NCBI RefSeq assembly: GCF_021025955.1 | Contig: NZ_JAJNCL010000017.1 | Coordinates: 1-64,000 of the forward strand | Direction: 5' to 3' | DNA from: Rhodococcus qingshengii | GTDB lineage: Bacteria; Actinomycetota; Actinomycetes; Mycobacteriales; Mycobacteriaceae | Length of the DNA: 64,000 nucleotides | Part shown: piece by piece, positions 49,156 to 59,691 of the stretch | Layout of the letters: every line of letters starts with the position of its first letter | Numbering within the stretch: position 1 is the stretch's first letter | The notes under the pieces: generated by a model | Told to the model about the DNA's origin: nothing | Seen by the model: the letters and a program-made list of their open reading frames with translations, nothing else | Database searches by the model: none | Made by a program: the position numbers and the translations under genes

Positions 49156-52100
49156 TCAGTTGGTCGGCAGGAACGCCTCGTCCAAGATCTCCTGCTGCTC
49201 CACCGCGTGCACCTTGCTCGATCCCGAGGAGGGAGCGGACATCGGACGACGCGAGATGCGCTTGATGCCGGTCAAGGTCTCCGGCAGAAGGTCCGGCAGT
49301 GCCAGTCCGAGGAACGGCCACGCACCCTGGTTCGCGGGTTCTTCCTGGACCCAACGGAACTGATCCGCATTCGGGTAACGGTCCAGGGTCTCCTTGAGGC
49401 GACGCTTCGGCACGGGGTAGAGCTGCTCCATACGCACGATGGCGATGTCGTCGCGCTCGTCCTTGTGCTTCTTCGCCAGGAGTTCCCAGTACAGCTTGCC
49501 GCTGACCAGCAGAACCCGCTTGACCGATTCGCGGGCGCTTTCGCCGCTCTCGAATGCAGGCTCCTCGAAGACCGAACGGAACTTGCCCGTCGTGAAGTCC
49601 TCGACATTGCTGACTGCAGCCTTGTTGCGCAGCATCGACTTGGGCGTGAAGACCACCAGCGGACGGCGGATGCCGTCGAGGTGATGGCGACGCAACAGGT
49701 GGAAGTAGCTGGCCGGAGTCGACGGAACCGCAACGGTCATCGAGCCTTCTGCACACAGCTGAAGGAAACGCTCGATGCGACCGGAGGTGTGGTCCGGACC
49801 CTGACCCTCGTGACCGTGCGGCAGGAGCAGCACGACGTCGGAGAGCTGGCCCCACTTGGCCTCGCCCGAAGAGATGAACTCGTCGATGATGGTCTGCGCG
49901 CCGTTGACGAAGTCACCGAACTGCGCTTCCCACAGGACGAGGGCGTCGGGGTTACCCACCGAGTAGCCGTACTCGAAGCCCAGGCCCGCGTACTCGGTGA
50001 GTGCGGAGTCGTAGACCATGAACTTGCCGCCGTTTTCGGCGTCGGCAGCGATCTTGGCGATCGGGCTGTACTCGTTGCCGGTCTTGCGGTCGATGAGAAC
50101 CGAGTGACGCTGCGTGAACGTTCCACGCTTGGAGTCCTGACCCGCGAGGCGGATCAAAGCACCCTGCTCGGCCAACGAGCCGAACGCGAGCAATTCTGCG
50201 AACGCCCAGTCGACATGTCCCTCACGGGCCATCTCGCGGCGCTTCTCGGCAACAGGCTTGACGCGCGGGTGAACAGTGAAGCCATCGGGGACGTTGACGA
50301 ACGCGTCTCCGATGCGCTCGAGAACCTCGGGAGCGACAGCCGTGGTAAGGCGGGCCGGCGGAGTCTGGTCGAGTTCGACGGACTCGGACGGTTCGGGCTG
50401 GAACTTCTCGAGTTCACGGACCTCGTTGAAGACCCGTTCGAGCTGGCCCTGGTAGTCGCGAAGTGCGTCTTCGGCTTCCTTGAGCGAGATGTCACCGCGA
50501 CCGATGAGGGACTCGGTGTAGCTCTTACGAACGCTGCGCTTGGTGTCGATGACGTCGTACATGGCCGGCTGAGTCATCGACGGGTCGTCGCCCTCGTTGT
50601 GACCGCGGCGGCGGTAGCAGATGAGGTCGATGACAACGTCTTTGCCGAACTTCTCACGGAAGTCGACGGCCAGCTGAGCAACCCAGACACAAGCCTCGGG
50701 GTCGTCGCCGTTGACGTGGAAGACCGGTGCGGCGATCATCTTCGCGACGTCGGTGCAGTACTCGGACGAACGTGAATGTTCCGGTGCAGTGGTGAAGCCG
50801 ACCTGGTTGTTCACGACGATGTGCACGGTGCCGCCGGTGCGGTAACCGCGCAGCAGCGAGAGGTTCAGCGTCTCGGCGACAACACCCTGACCGGCGAATG
50901 CAGCGTCACCGTGCAGCATGAGCGGCAGGACGGTGAAGCCTTCTTCGCCCTTGTCGAGGATGTCCTGCTTGGCGCGAACCAGGCCTTCGAGAACCGGGTC
51001 GACGGCCTCGAGGTGCGACGGGTTTGCGGTCAGTGAGACAGCGATGTCGTTGTCACCGAACATCTGGATGTACGTTCCGCTGGCACCCAAGTGGTACTTC
51101 ACGTCACCGGAGCCGTGGGCGGCTGCCGGGTTCATGTTGCCCTCGAACTCCGTGAAGATTTTGGAGTACGGCTTGCCGACGATGTTGGCCAGCACGTTGA
51201 GTCGACCACGGTGCGGCATACCGATGACGACCTCGTCGAGCTGGTGCTCGGCGGCCTGGTCGATCACGGCGTCCATCATCGGGATGACGGCTTCGGCGCC
51301 CTCGAGCGAGAAGCGCTTCTGGCCGACGTACTTGGTCTGCAAGAACGTCTCGAAGGCCTCGGCGGCGTTGAGCTTGCTCAGAATGTACTTCTGCTGAGCG
51401 ACCGAAGGCTTGGCGTGATGGCCTTCGACGCGGTCCTGGATCCACTGACGCTGATCCGTCTCGAGGATGTGCGTGTACTCGACACCGACGTGGCGGCAGT
51501 ACGCGTCGCGCAGCACGCTCAACACGTCGCGCAGCTTCATCTTCTCTTGACCGTGGAAGCCGCCGACCTTGAACTCGCGGTCCAGATCCCACAGCGTCAG
51601 GCCGTGGCTGATGACGTCGAGGTCGGGGTGGCTGTGGAACTTGTCCTTGACGAACTGCAACGGGTCCGTGTCGGCCATGAGGTGGCCGCGGTCACGGTAT
51701 GCAGCGATCAGTTCGAGAACACGGGTGTTCTTGTCGACGGCGCCTTCCGGCACGTCCTTGCGCCAACGCACCGGCTCGTACGGGTTGCCGAGCGCGTGGA
51801 AGATCTCGTCGTAGAACTCGTCGCTGATCAGCAGGTTGTGGATCGTGCGCAGGAAATCGCCCGACTCCGCACCCTGGATGATGCGGTGATCGTAGGTCGA
51901 GGTGAGGGTCATCAGCTTGCCGACGCCCATCTCGGCCAGCTTCTCGTCGCTGGCGCCCTGGAACTCGGCGGGGTATTCCATCGCGCCGGCGCCGATGATG
52001 GCGCCCTGGCCCTTCATCAGGCGGGGAACGGAGTGAACCGTGCCGATGCCGCCCGGGTTGGTCAGCGAGATGGTGACGCCGGTGAAGTCTTCGCCGGTGA

Positions 52101-52917
52101 GCTTGCCTTCGCGCGCACGGCGGACGATGTCCTCGTATGCCGCGTGGAACTGGACGAAGTTCATCGACTCGGTGTTCCGGATGGCGGCAACTACCAGTGA
52201 GCGGTTGCCGTCCTTGCCGGGAAGGTCGATTGCGAGTCCGAGATTGGTGTGCTCGGGTGTGACCGCGTTCGGCTTGCCGTCGATTTCGGCGAAGTGCCGG
52301 TTCATGTTGGGGAACGCGTTAACTGCCTGGATGATCGCGTAACCCAGGAGGTGGGTGAACGAGATCTTGCCGCCACGAGTACGCGCGAGATGGTTGTTGA
52401 TGACGATGCGGTTGTCGAACATCAGCTTCGCGGGGATGGCACGCACGCTGGTTGCTGTCGGGATCTCGAGTGAGAGCGACATGTTCTTGACGACCGCGGC
52501 TGCGGCGCCGCGGAGAACCTTGGTTTCCTCGGCTCCGCCGGCAGGGGCGGGCTTCGCGGGAGCCGCCGCGGGCTTGGCTGCTGCGGGCTTGGCTGGGGCG
52601 GCCTTGGCGGCGGGCGCTGCCGTCTTCGCGGGGGCCGGTGCGGCAGCCTTGGCAGGCGGCGCAGGAGGTGCGGTATTGGGGGTGGGAGGCGTGACCTTGG
52701 GAGCAGCAGGTGGAGCTCCAACAGCGGCGGGTGCAGCCGCGTTGCCGTTCGAGGCAGTCCCGTTTCCACCTCCCGTGTTCGCCGAGTCCGGCGAGTAATC
52801 GGTCAAGAATTCGTGCCAACTGGGATCCACGGACGACGGGTCGTCCTGGAAGCGTTGGTACATCTCGTCAACCAGCCACTGGTTCTGTCCGAATTGGGAT
52901 GTAGAACTGCTGCTCAC
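49156..52917 (-). CDS. kgd: Multifunctional 2-oxoglutarate decarboxylase/dehydrogenase subunit Kgd
   Basis: This 1253-residue protein fuses an N-terminal E1-like segment ([16 protein letters not shown]), an Ala/Pro-rich linker (about 55-130), an E2-type acyltransferase domain without a lipoyl domain (catalytic [10 protein letters not shown] near residue 345), and the E1o thiamine-diphosphate decarboxylase domains (GD...N cofactor region in the 600s-700s). Homologous to Rv1248c; the family does 2-oxoglutarate decarboxylation, dehydrogenation with Lpd and DlaT, and carboligation. GTG 52917 is the first plausible start. Upstream is an A/T-rich promoter-like stretch. It ends 15 bp from the shared terminator with tetR. 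Confidence 0.95.
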   Translation of the reverse strand: MSSSSTSQFGQNQWLVDEMYQRFQDDPSSVDPSWHEFLTDYSPDSANTGGGNGTASNGNAAAPAAVGAPPAAPKVTPPTPNTAPPAPPAKAAAPAPAKTAAPAAKAAPAKPAAAKPAAAPAKPAPAGGAEETKVLRGAAAAVVKNMSLSLEIPTATSVRAIPAKLMFDNRIVINNHLARTRGGKISFTHLLGYAIIQAVNAFPNMNRHFAEIDGKPNAVTPEHTNLGLAIDLPGKDGNRSLVVAAIRNTESMNFVQFHAAYEDIVRRAREGKLTGEDFTGVTISLTNPGGIGTVHSVPRLMKGQGAIIGAGAMEYPAEFQGASDEKLAEMGVGKLMTLTSTYDHRIIQGAESGDFLRTIHNLLISDEFYDEIFHALGNPYEPVRWRKDVPEGAVDKNTRVLELIAAYRDRGHLMADTDPLQFVKDKFHSHPDLDVISHGLTLWDLDREFKVGGFHGQEKMKLRDVLSVLRDAYCRHVGVEYTHILETDQRQWIQDRVEGHHAKPSVAQQKYILSKLNAAEAFETFLQTKYVGQKRFSLEGAEAVIPMMDAVIDQAAEHQLDEVVIGMPHRGRLNVLANIVGKPYSKIFTEFEGNMNPAAAHGSGDVKYHLGASGTYIQMFGDNDIAVSLTANPSHLEAVDPVLEGLVRAKQDILDKGEEGFTVLPLMLHGDAAFAGQGVVAETLNLSLLRGYRTGGTVHIVVNNQVGFTTAPEHSRSSEYCTDVAKMIAAPVFHVNGDDPEACVWVAQLAVDFREKFGKDVVIDLICYRRRGHNEGDDPSMTQPAMYDVIDTKRSVRKSYTESLIGRGDISLKEAEDALRDYQGQLERVFNEVRELEKFQPEPSESVELDQTPPARLTTAVAPEVLERIGDAFVNVPDGFTVHPRVKPVAEKRREMAREGHVDWAFAELLAFGSLAEQGALIRLAGQDSKRGTFTQRHSVLIDRKTGNEYSPIAKIAADAENGGKFMVYDSALTEYAGLGFEYGYSVGNPDALVLWEAQFGDFVNGAQTIIDEFISSGEAKWGQLSDVVLLLPHGHEGQGPDHTSGRIERFLQLCAEGSMTVAVPSTPASYFHLLRRHHLDGIRRPLVVFTPKSMLRNKAAVSNVEDFTTGKFRSVFEEPAFESGESARESVKRVLLVSGKLYWELLAKKHKDERDDIAIVRMEQLYPVPKRRLKETLDRYPNADQFRWVQEEPANQGAWPFLGLALPDLLPETLTGIKRISRRPMSAPSSGSSKVHAVEQQEILDEAFLPTN

Positions 52918-52963
52918 GGCAGGTGTTCGCCTCGTTTCTATTTCGGTACCCGATCAGAGCGCC

Positions 52964-52972
52964 TATATATAT
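52964..52972 (-). promoter_or_regulatory. A/T-rich -10-like element upstream of kgd
   Basis: A TATATATAT tract lies about 47-55 bp before the kgd GTG on the minus strand, the only strongly A/T-rich site in the 175-bp gap. It may be the kgd promoter -10, giving a leader of roughly 40 nt. Confidence 0.35.
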
Positions 52973-53092
52973 GAGATTAGCCCGAGCGTGTGACGAGCAA
53001 TTGTGCGGCACACAATTTGTGAGCTGTCTCACGGAAGTCTGTGATCTTGCGATCGCGCACTCCCTCTCGGCGGTACAAATCCGTGCCGACTG

Positions 53093-56000
53093 TCAAACGA
53101 CGGGGTTGCCTTCGATGACAGTTCTCGACGTCAGATTATTCCCCTCACGTGCCTGCGATGCATCCCAGAGTCCCGAGTAGTGACCACCGGCATACCGCAG
53201 AACATCGTGCGGGCCGTATTCAACGATACGTCCCCGGTCAACTACGACAACGAGGTCTGCTCGGGCAGCGGTGGCGAGGCGGTGAGCCACGACGACCGAC
53301 GTCCGTTTCCGGGTGACCGACCGACTTGCTTCGAGCACCATTCGTTCGGTCGCGGGATCGAGCGTCGCGGTCGCCTCGTCGAGGAGCAGAAGGTCCGGGT
53401 CGACCAGTTCGGCACGGGCCAATGCGATCAGTTGGCGCTGGCCCGCCGAGAGCCCCTGGCCACGCTCTCCGACGGGATGATTCATGCCTCCACGCATGTC
53501 GGCTATCGAATTCAGGGCGCCGACGGAACGCGCCGCTTCCTCGATCTCGGCATGCGAAGCCGAAAGCCTGCCGTACGCGATGTTGTCGGCGACCGTGCCG
53601 GTGAACAGATGCGCTTCTTGTGGGACGACGCCGAGGCGACGTCGGTACTGCGAGAGGTGGAAGTTCCGGATGTCGGTTCCGTCCACGTCGACGGATCCGG
53701 ACGTCGGGTCGTAGAAACGGGCGAGCAACTTCACCACTGTCGACTTACCGGCACCGGTTCGGCCGACGAGAGCGACCGTCGTGCCCGGCGGAATCTGCAG
53801 ATCGAAGTCGGAGAGCGCGTCGACGTCCGCGCCCGAGTACCGGAACCCGACTCCGTCGAGATGGACGGCGCCGTCGAGCCGTCCGGAAATCGCGATCAGA
53901 TCCTCGCTGTCGGCAGTCTCGATCGAACTTCGAGTGCGCAGCAGGTCGCCGATTCGTTGCAATCCGACGTTTGCCTGTTGGTAACCATCGAAGACTTGTG
54001 AGAGTTGCTGAATCGGTCCGAACAGCAGACCGAGGTAGAGCACGAACGCGATCAGTACGCCGGGCGACGTCGACCCGTTGGCGATCTGGTGCGCGCCGAC
54101 GAATACGACCGCGGCCAACGCGAGGTCGGACAAGAACGAGATGAATGGGAAGTAGATCGAGATGGCTCGCTGCGACCGCATCCGCGATCGGAGGTAGCTC
54201 TCGGAGCGTTCTGCGAACCTGCGCGCCGCACCTTCCTCACGGCGGTAGGCCTGGGCCGCTCGCAGGCCGGCGATGTTCTCCTGGAAGTCGGCATTGACGA
54301 GCGAGATCCGCTCGCGGGACTGGCTGTAGGCCACCGAGGAGATCTTGCGGAAGATCACGGTTGCGACCACGAGCGGTGGGATGACGGCCAGCGCCACCAG
54401 GCCGAGCGTCACGTCGGTCGCCAGGAGCGCGATCGAAATTCCGCCGACGGTCAGGACGCTCACAATCGCCGTCGACATGCCGGTCTGGATGAACGAAGAG
54501 AGCGCGTCGACGTCGGTGGTCATGCGCGTCATGATGCGCCCGGACAGTTCTCGTTCGTAGTAGTCGAGGCCCAGCCGCTGCAGGTGCGAGTAGCTGCGGA
54601 CACGGAGTCCGAACAACACGCGTTCGCCTGCCCTGGCGGTGAGCACCGTCATGACCGCAACGACAACCCAATCTGCGGCAACCAGGAGCGCGCCGAAAGC
54701 CGTCGCAATCCAGAGCGTGCTGCTGTCCGCGGTCACGACCCCGTGGTCGATTGCATATCTGACGAGGGAGGGGAACGCGATCGCGGCAGCCGAGTCCAGA
54801 GCAAGACATGCGACAACTGCCAGCAGAACCCAGCGAACCGGCCTCAGGATTTGTCGGAGTGAGAAGTGCGGATTCGATTCGCGCAGACTTTCGGGTGCGA
54901 CTCCGGGATCTTCGCGAGCGGGCGGAAGAGCGTCGACTGCTGCCCGTAGGGACGGCGTCACCGCGATTCCGCTGAGTGCTCCGGCCATCGGACCGCCGGC
55001 ACCCTGCGAGGCACTGGTGGTGTTGTCGGCTTCGGATTCCGGTGCCTGCGGCCACAACTGCGCGGTTGTCGGCTCGCGGTGGTCATGATCGAAGGCATCG
55101 GAGTCGCCCTGGTCGAGTTCGGCTGGTAGTTCCGATGCGGAGGAGAACAGCGCCCGAAAGAGGGGACATCGCGCTTCCAACTCGTCCACGGTTCCGGAGT
55201 CGATGATCCGTCCGCCGTCGAGTACCGCGACCCGGTCCGCCAGCGTGAGGGTGGACCGCCGGTGAGCGAGGATCAGGGTGGTCTGCCGTCGTCTGGCTCG
55301 GAACGCGTCGAAGATCGCGGCTTCGGTTGCCGCGTCGACCGCGGAGGTCGCGTCGTCGAGGACCAGGATCCTCGGGTCGACGAGCAGGGCTCTGGCAAGC
55401 GCGATGCGCTGACGCTGTCCACCCGACAGCGTCAGGCCGCGTTCGCCCACGACGGTGTCGTACCCGTCCGGGAGTGCCTCGATGAAGGCGTCTGCCTGTG
55501 CCAAAGCAGCGGCAGCACGGATCTCCTCGCCGGAGGCGTCCTCGCGGCCAAGCGCGATGTTGGCGGCAATGGTGTCGGAGAATAGGAAAGGCTCGTCGAA
55601 GACCAGGCTGACCGCCGCACGAAGCTGCTCGCTACGCAGTTCGGCGATGGGGAACGTCTCGCCGGCTGTATCGACGCTGACCTGACCCGATGTCGGCGCG
55701 TAGAACCGGGGGAGAAGCAAAGACAACGCAGTCTTTCCCGACGCAGCCGGCCCTACGACGGCGACGGTCTCGCCGGGTTTTATGCGAAGGTTCAGCCCGG
55801 TCAGGATGTCGCGTTCGGTGTCGAACCCGAATACCACGTCTTCGAAGGTGACTCCGAGCGGACCGTCGGGCAGGTCCACCGGATGGTCAGGATCGGCGAT
55901 GTCGGGCTGGGCGTTGATGACGTCGTAGACACGCTCGACAGCGGCGCGCGCCAGCTGCGCCATGACGATCACCGACGACAGGGTTCGGGTGACTCCGGTC

Positions 56001-56911
56001 ATCGTGACGATGTAGGTGGCGAACGCGAGAAATGTTCCCACAGTGATCTGGTCGTGTAGCGCGAGATACCCACCGAGGGCGATCACTCCCACCTGCCCTA
56101 GCTGGGGCAATGCGGCCATGGTCGGGGCGAATCTTGCGTTCAACCACGCGGCGCGAAGCCGCTCCGAGTACAGCGTGCGACTGTGCTTTTCGAGCTGGTC
56201 GACGGCTCGTTGTTCCTGCCCGAATCCCTTGACGACGCGAACGCCCGTGACGGTTTCCTCGACGTGTTGGGCGAGGTCGGCTGCCCGCTGCTGCGCGGAC
56301 CACGTTGCGGCGAACAGCATCGGTCGCATCAGGAACACCACGAGTCCTACTGCGGGGATGACGGCGACAGCGACGAGAGTCAGCAGCGGCGAGAGCCATG
56401 CCATGATGCCGATTGCGAGTACGAATTGCAGGAGCGCACCCGCCGACATCGGCACCATGGCGAGCAAACCCTGGACGAGTTGTAGGTCGGTGATGGACCG
56501 GGAGACCACCTGGCCCGTGCGGATCTGATCCTGTCCTCGTCCGTCGAGGCGTTGCAACGAGCCGAGGAGCGCAAGTCGCAAGTCGTGTTGAACGTCGAGT
56601 GAGAGTCGGCCGGCCAGCATCCGCCGGCCGTACTGGCACGCGAAGCGGACAATCGCGAGCAACGCGATCGCCAAGGCGACGAAGCCGATCACCTTGCCAG
56701 GGTTCTCCTGGCCGGCGGCGTCGAGCGCATAGCGGGTCAGGAGCGGAAACGAGATGTCGATCGCCGAAGCGATGACGGTGACGAGAAGCGCGCCGATGGC
56801 AACTCTGCGGTGCAACCAGCATGCGTGGGCCAAGCGGCGGATCCAGCCCGGAGCACGATCCGCCTCTCCAGCTACCGGACTGTCCGTGTTGATCGTGTTG
56901 ATCGTGTTCAT
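53093..56911 (-). CDS. Fused ABC exporter (TMD-NBD-TMD-NBD) with one degenerate ATPase site
   Basis: This 1272-residue protein joins two ABC half-exporters. Each has about six transmembrane helices. NBD1 has Walker A GPAASGKT near residue 388, a Q-loop where Gln is Asp (VFDEPFLF), signature LSGGQRQR, and Walker B LVLDDATSAVD with Asp instead of the catalytic Glu. NBD2 has Walker A GRTGAGKST near 1054, a normal VPQE Q-loop, signature LSAGQRQL and Walker B LLLDEATATLD. Heterodimeric exporters have one degenerate site of this kind. ATG 56911 begins with an Asn-Thr-Ile repeat. The substrate is unknown. Confidence 0.92.
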   Translation of the reverse strand: MNTINTINTDSPVAGEADRAPGWIRRLAHACWLHRRVAIGALLVTVIASAIDISFPLLTRYALDAAGQENPGKVIGFVALAIALLAIVRFACQYGRRMLAGRLSLDVQHDLRLALLGSLQRLDGRGQDQIRTGQVVSRSITDLQLVQGLLAMVPMSAGALLQFVLAIGIMAWLSPLLTLVAVAVIPAVGLVVFLMRPMLFAATWSAQQRAADLAQHVEETVTGVRVVKGFGQEQRAVDQLEKHSRTLYSERLRAAWLNARFAPTMAALPQLGQVGVIALGGYLALHDQITVGTFLAFATYIVTMTGVTRTLSSVIVMAQLARAAVERVYDVINAQPDIADPDHPVDLPDGPLGVTFEDVVFGFDTERDILTGLNLRIKPGETVAVVGPAASGKTALSLLLPRFYAPTSGQVSVDTAGETFPIAELRSEQLRAAVSLVFDEPFLFSDTIAANIALGREDASGEEIRAAAALAQADAFIEALPDGYDTVVGERGLTLSGGQRQRIALARALLVDPRILVLDDATSAVDAATEAAIFDAFRARRRQTTLILAHRRSTLTLADRVAVLDGGRIIDSGTVDELEARCPLFRALFSSASELPAELDQGDSDAFDHDHREPTTAQLWPQAPESEADNTTSASQGAGGPMAGALSGIAVTPSLRAAVDALPPAREDPGVAPESLRESNPHFSLRQILRPVRWVLLAVVACLALDSAAAIAFPSLVRYAIDHGVVTADSSTLWIATAFGALLVAADWVVVAVMTVLTARAGERVLFGLRVRSYSHLQRLGLDYYERELSGRIMTRMTTDVDALSSFIQTGMSTAIVSVLTVGGISIALLATDVTLGLVALAVIPPLVVATVIFRKISSVAYSQSRERISLVNADFQENIAGLRAAQAYRREEGAARRFAERSESYLRSRMRSQRAISIYFPFISFLSDLALAAVVFVGAHQIANGSTSPGVLIAFVLYLGLLFGPIQQLSQVFDGYQQANVGLQRIGDLLRTRSSIETADSEDLIAISGRLDGAVHLDGVGFRYSGADVDALSDFDLQIPPGTTVALVGRTGAGKSTVVKLLARFYDPTSGSVDVDGTDIRNFHLSQYRRRLGVVPQEAHLFTGTVADNIAYGRLSASHAEIEEAARSVGALNSIADMRGGMNHPVGERGQGLSAGQRQLIALARAELVDPDLLLLDEATATLDPATERMVLEASRSVTRKRTSVVVAHRLATAARADLVVVVDRGRIVEYGPHDVLRYAGGHYSGLWDASQAREGNNLTSRTVIEGNPVV

Positions 56912-56947
56912 CGAGATCCACGGTAGACCCGGCCCCAGACAGCTTTT

Positions 56948-57721
56948 TCAGGTGATATCGCGGGTCCGGGTTCGCAGCCAACCGAGCCCGCAGAACAGAA
57001 CGACCCAAGCGGCCAACATCATCGGGCCACTCGGCCAGGATGCAAAGGCGTCGACGTCGATCGACGGTGCCGCGTTGACGATCGTGCCGATCGTGGCCGA
57101 AACGGGAAGCGCGGCGCCGATCCCGCCGAGATCCATCGCGAGCAGCACTGCGCGGACGATCCATTCACCGAAGACGAACCACAGGATGACCGAAAGGGCG
57201 CCGGCCATCGACGATCCGGTGAGCAGTGCCACCCCGGCACCCAGCAGTGCCCACAGCGCACACGTCAGAATGCCTGCGGCGCAGATGGCGAAAAGGTCGG
57301 TGGTGAAGCTGAAATCCCGGCCGAAGAGCAACATCGCGCCGACGCTGACAACCTCGACCGCCAGCGCGTAGCCGACGGCAAATACCGCGACGACGGCAAG
57401 CTTCGCGCCGAGAACTCCGTCGCGCCCACGAGCGGTGAGAAACGTCGTGGTGAGAGTCTTGTAGCCGAATTCGGAACCGGCGGTGAGCGCTCCGAACACA
57501 GCCGCGAACACCAGGACAAGAGTGTTGGAGACACCCAGGCTGACGCCGGTGGACACAACGTCGACGTCGAAAGTCGTGTCGGCGGAATCGGCCACAACTT
57601 CGACGAACGTCCGAGTAGAGGCAGCAATCAGCACAGCCACGACGACCGGTGCGATGGCCAGTGCCCACCAGTAGCGCAGGGTGAGGACTTTGAGTGTCTC
57701 CGCGCGCACGAGCGTGGTCAT
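56948..57721 (-). CDS. ABC-2 type transporter permease
   Basis: This 257-residue membrane protein has about six hydrophobic segments. The motif AGSEFGYKTLTTTFLTARGRD near residue 85 corresponds to the SEYRFGTIRTTF motif of the permease at 104-862, so the two exporters are of the same family. The ATG overlaps the ATPase stop by ATGA. The open frame upstream of 57721 runs inside the ATPase gene and is rejected. It ends 37 bp before the fused exporter gene and may be co-transcribed with it. Confidence 0.87.
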   Translation of the reverse strand: MTTLVRAETLKVLTLRYWWALAIAPVVVAVLIAASTRTFVEVVADSADTTFDVDVVSTGVSLGVSNTLVLVFAAVFGALTAGSEFGYKTLTTTFLTARGRDGVLGAKLAVVAVFAVGYALAVEVVSVGAMLLFGRDFSFTTDLFAICAAGILTCALWALLGAGVALLTGSSMAGALSVILWFVFGEWIVRAVLLAMDLGGIGAALPVSATIGTIVNAAPSIDVDAFASWPSGPMMLAAWVVLFCGLGWLRTRTRDIT

Positions 57722-58719
57722 CGGTGTCCTCCGGAAGGTCCGTATGCGGCAGGGCCGTAGTAGCCCGGTCCCGAACCCGGGCCGGGAGGCCGGTGGTAAC
57801 CGACCTGGGGGACCGCGTACTGCGGTGTTGTCATCGCGAGGAACAGTTCCTCGAGATCTGCGCCTTCGGTTGCGACACCGAAGATCGTGACTCCGGCGGC
57901 GGATGCCACCGGCGGGAGCACCGACGTATCGGTGCCGCCCACGGCGAGCCGTCCGTCCTGGGTGATCTGAGCGTCGATGATTCCGCGAGCGGCCAATGCC
58001 GTGGCGAGGAGCGCGGGGTTGGAACACGAGACGAGCAGTCGACTGCGCTGGGAGCGGCGAAGTTCGTCCATGGTCCCTTGGTAGACGAGTGAGCCGGCAC
58101 TGACGATAACCACGCTGTCGACGGTTGCTTCCACCTCGCGGAGCGCGTGGCTGGAGATCAGGACCGTTCGGCCGGAACCGGCAAACGTCTGCAGGAACTG
58201 ACGAAGCCACGCCATGCCCTCGGGGTCGAGCCCGTTCGCGGGTTCGTCGAGCACGAGGATCTCGGGATCACCGAGCATCGCGGTGGCAAGGGTCAGGCGT
58301 TGGCGCATCCCGAGCGAGAAGGTGCCGGTCTTGTGGGCTCCGACCGAACTCAGACCGACCATTCCCAGTACCTGCGCGGCGCGTTGAGTGGGCATACCGA
58401 TGGCGGCTGCGTAGATCTCGAGGTGCGCCAGCGCTGTCCGCTTGGGATGGAGACTGCCCACGTCGAGGACGGCACCGACGGTTCGCGCCGGGTTGGGCAG
58501 CGAACGCATAGGCGCGCCGTTGATCGTGGCCGATCCCGAAGTCGGCGATACCAGCCCGAGGAGCATCCGCAACGTTGTCGTCTTGCCTGAACCGTTGGGG
58601 CCGAGAAACCCGGTGATCGAACCTGCCTGGACGTCGAAGCTCAGGTCGTTGACCGCGTGCGCCGCCTTGAACGTCTTCGTCAACCCACGAATCTCGATGG
58701 GCGCAGAGAAGGATCCCAT
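57718..58719 (-). CDS. ABC-2 exporter ATP-binding protein with Gly/Pro/Tyr-rich tail
   Basis: This 333-residue ATPase has Walker A GPNGSGKTT, signature FSLGMRQRLTLATAML (a variant of LSGGQ), Walker B ILVLDEPANGLDPEG, and switch His in LISSHALREVE. The final 35 residues are Pro/Gly/Tyr-rich and probably disordered. ATG 58719 is preceded by no strong ribosome-binding site; the longer frame is unsupported. It couples to the permease by ATGA. Confidence 0.88.
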   Translation of the reverse strand: MGSFSAPIEIRGLTKTFKAAHAVNDLSFDVQAGSITGFLGPNGSGKTTTLRMLLGLVSPTSGSATINGAPMRSLPNPARTVGAVLDVGSLHPKRTALAHLEIYAAAIGMPTQRAAQVLGMVGLSSVGAHKTGTFSLGMRQRLTLATAMLGDPEILVLDEPANGLDPEGMAWLRQFLQTFAGSGRTVLISSHALREVEATVDSVVIVSAGSLVYQGTMDELRRSQRSRLLVSCSNPALLATALAARGIIDAQITQDGRLAVGGTDTSVLPPVASAAGVTIFGVATEGADLEELFLAMTTPQYAVPQVGYHRPPGPGSGPGYYGPAAYGPSGGHR

Positions 58720-58787
58720 TGCGGTGTTCGTCAATGCTGCTCCCGGGTCGGCGGCGAATACGTGATGCGAGCCTACGGCCCGGACAG

Positions 58788-59537
58788 CTATCTGCGGATG
58801 GCCCGGCGTGTCTGCGTTTCGGGGAGGAGTGCGGCATCGTCGGCAGGCATCACGATGAGGTGATCGGTCCACCTGGCGGGCGCGGGTCCGAAGGCTTCGC
58901 GCGCGTTCTTGACGACGCCCTTGCCGATGGCCCGGTTACCCGCGCCACCGATGACGGCACCGATCCCGGCGGGAACGAGCTTGCCGAGGATCAGTGCGCT
59001 GCGCCTGGCGGCGTACTTGGTCACGAACTTCCGCACGAGGGTGCTGTTCATTCCCTTCATCGTGGGTCCGGGAATCTTGCTCGTGATCGCGGTTCCCCAG
59101 TTCTTGGCCGTGATTCCGGTGGCCTTCTGGACGATCTCCATGCCGGATTCGCCGAGGGCGACTGCCAGGACCAGGGCGCGTCGTTGCTGGTGATCCTGCA
59201 CGGAGATTCCGTGCACTGAGGCAATCGCCAACGTCAGCAGCGCCGACGCTTCGAGGAAGAAAGCCGATTCCGCACCGACGGCAGCGATGGACGCGACCGT
59301 TCCGACGCCCGGCACCGCGGCCGTGGCACCGACGGCACTGCCGCTTCCGGTCACGGCGAGAATGAACATCTTCTCCATCCGCTCGACGATCTGAGCGGGT
59401 GACTCGTCGGGGTGCGCCTTACGGACATGGTTGACGTATTTGGCCACTGCGGGCGCTTGCAGGCGGCTTCCGTTGTCGAGAACGGAAACGAGGACCTTCT
59501 CGATACGCCCGCTGTCGTTGTTCGTCGACTTGCTCAT
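58788..59537 (-). CDS. EcsC-family protein
   Basis: This 249-residue protein shows the EcsC domain pattern: Gly/Ala-rich helices (SAVGATAAVPGVGTVASIAAVGAESAFFLEASALLTLAIA) and a later KLVPAGIGAVIGGAGNRAIGKGVV, which are amphipathic or membrane-associated. EcsC proteins are linked with ABC exporter function in Bacillus, and here the gene lies 68 bp from an ABC-2 ATPase. Function in actinobacteria is not established. ATG 59537 follows GGAGGGG by 6-7 nt. Confidence 0.78.
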   Translation of the reverse strand: MSKSTNNDSGRIEKVLVSVLDNGSRLQAPAVAKYVNHVRKAHPDESPAQIVERMEKMFILAVTGSGSAVGATAAVPGVGTVASIAAVGAESAFFLEASALLTLAIASVHGISVQDHQQRRALVLAVALGESGMEIVQKATGITAKNWGTAITSKIPGPTMKGMNSTLVRKFVTKYAARRSALILGKLVPAGIGAVIGGAGNRAIGKGVVKNAREAFGPAPARWTDHLIVMPADDAALLPETQTRRAIRR

Positions 59538-59691
59538 TGCTGCCCCTCCACAGTTGTCCTCCTCTGAAGCGAGGTGGACCGTATCTCGAGAATAGGTGAA
59601 GTTTTCGGTAGCGGCGGTGATCGCAGGGGCCATAGGCTCGTACGAGACTCGGTTTTCTTCGTGAGTTTTCCCAGGCAGGAGTTCGAGTGTT

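Noticed and set aside
49207-50775. 522-codon open frame antisense to kgd
   Set aside because: It mirrors the Kgd reading frame with Val/Glu/Arg-rich composition, as shadows do in high-GC genes. There is no promoter or ribosome-binding site.
51091-52200. 369-codon open frame antisense to kgd
   Set aside because: Same reasoning: it runs opposite the acyltransferase part of Kgd and lacks any start signal or family motif.
52923-53180. 85-codon open frame between kgd and the ABC exporter
   Set aside because: It overlaps the exporter end, has no ribosome-binding site, and its residues do not resemble any family I know.
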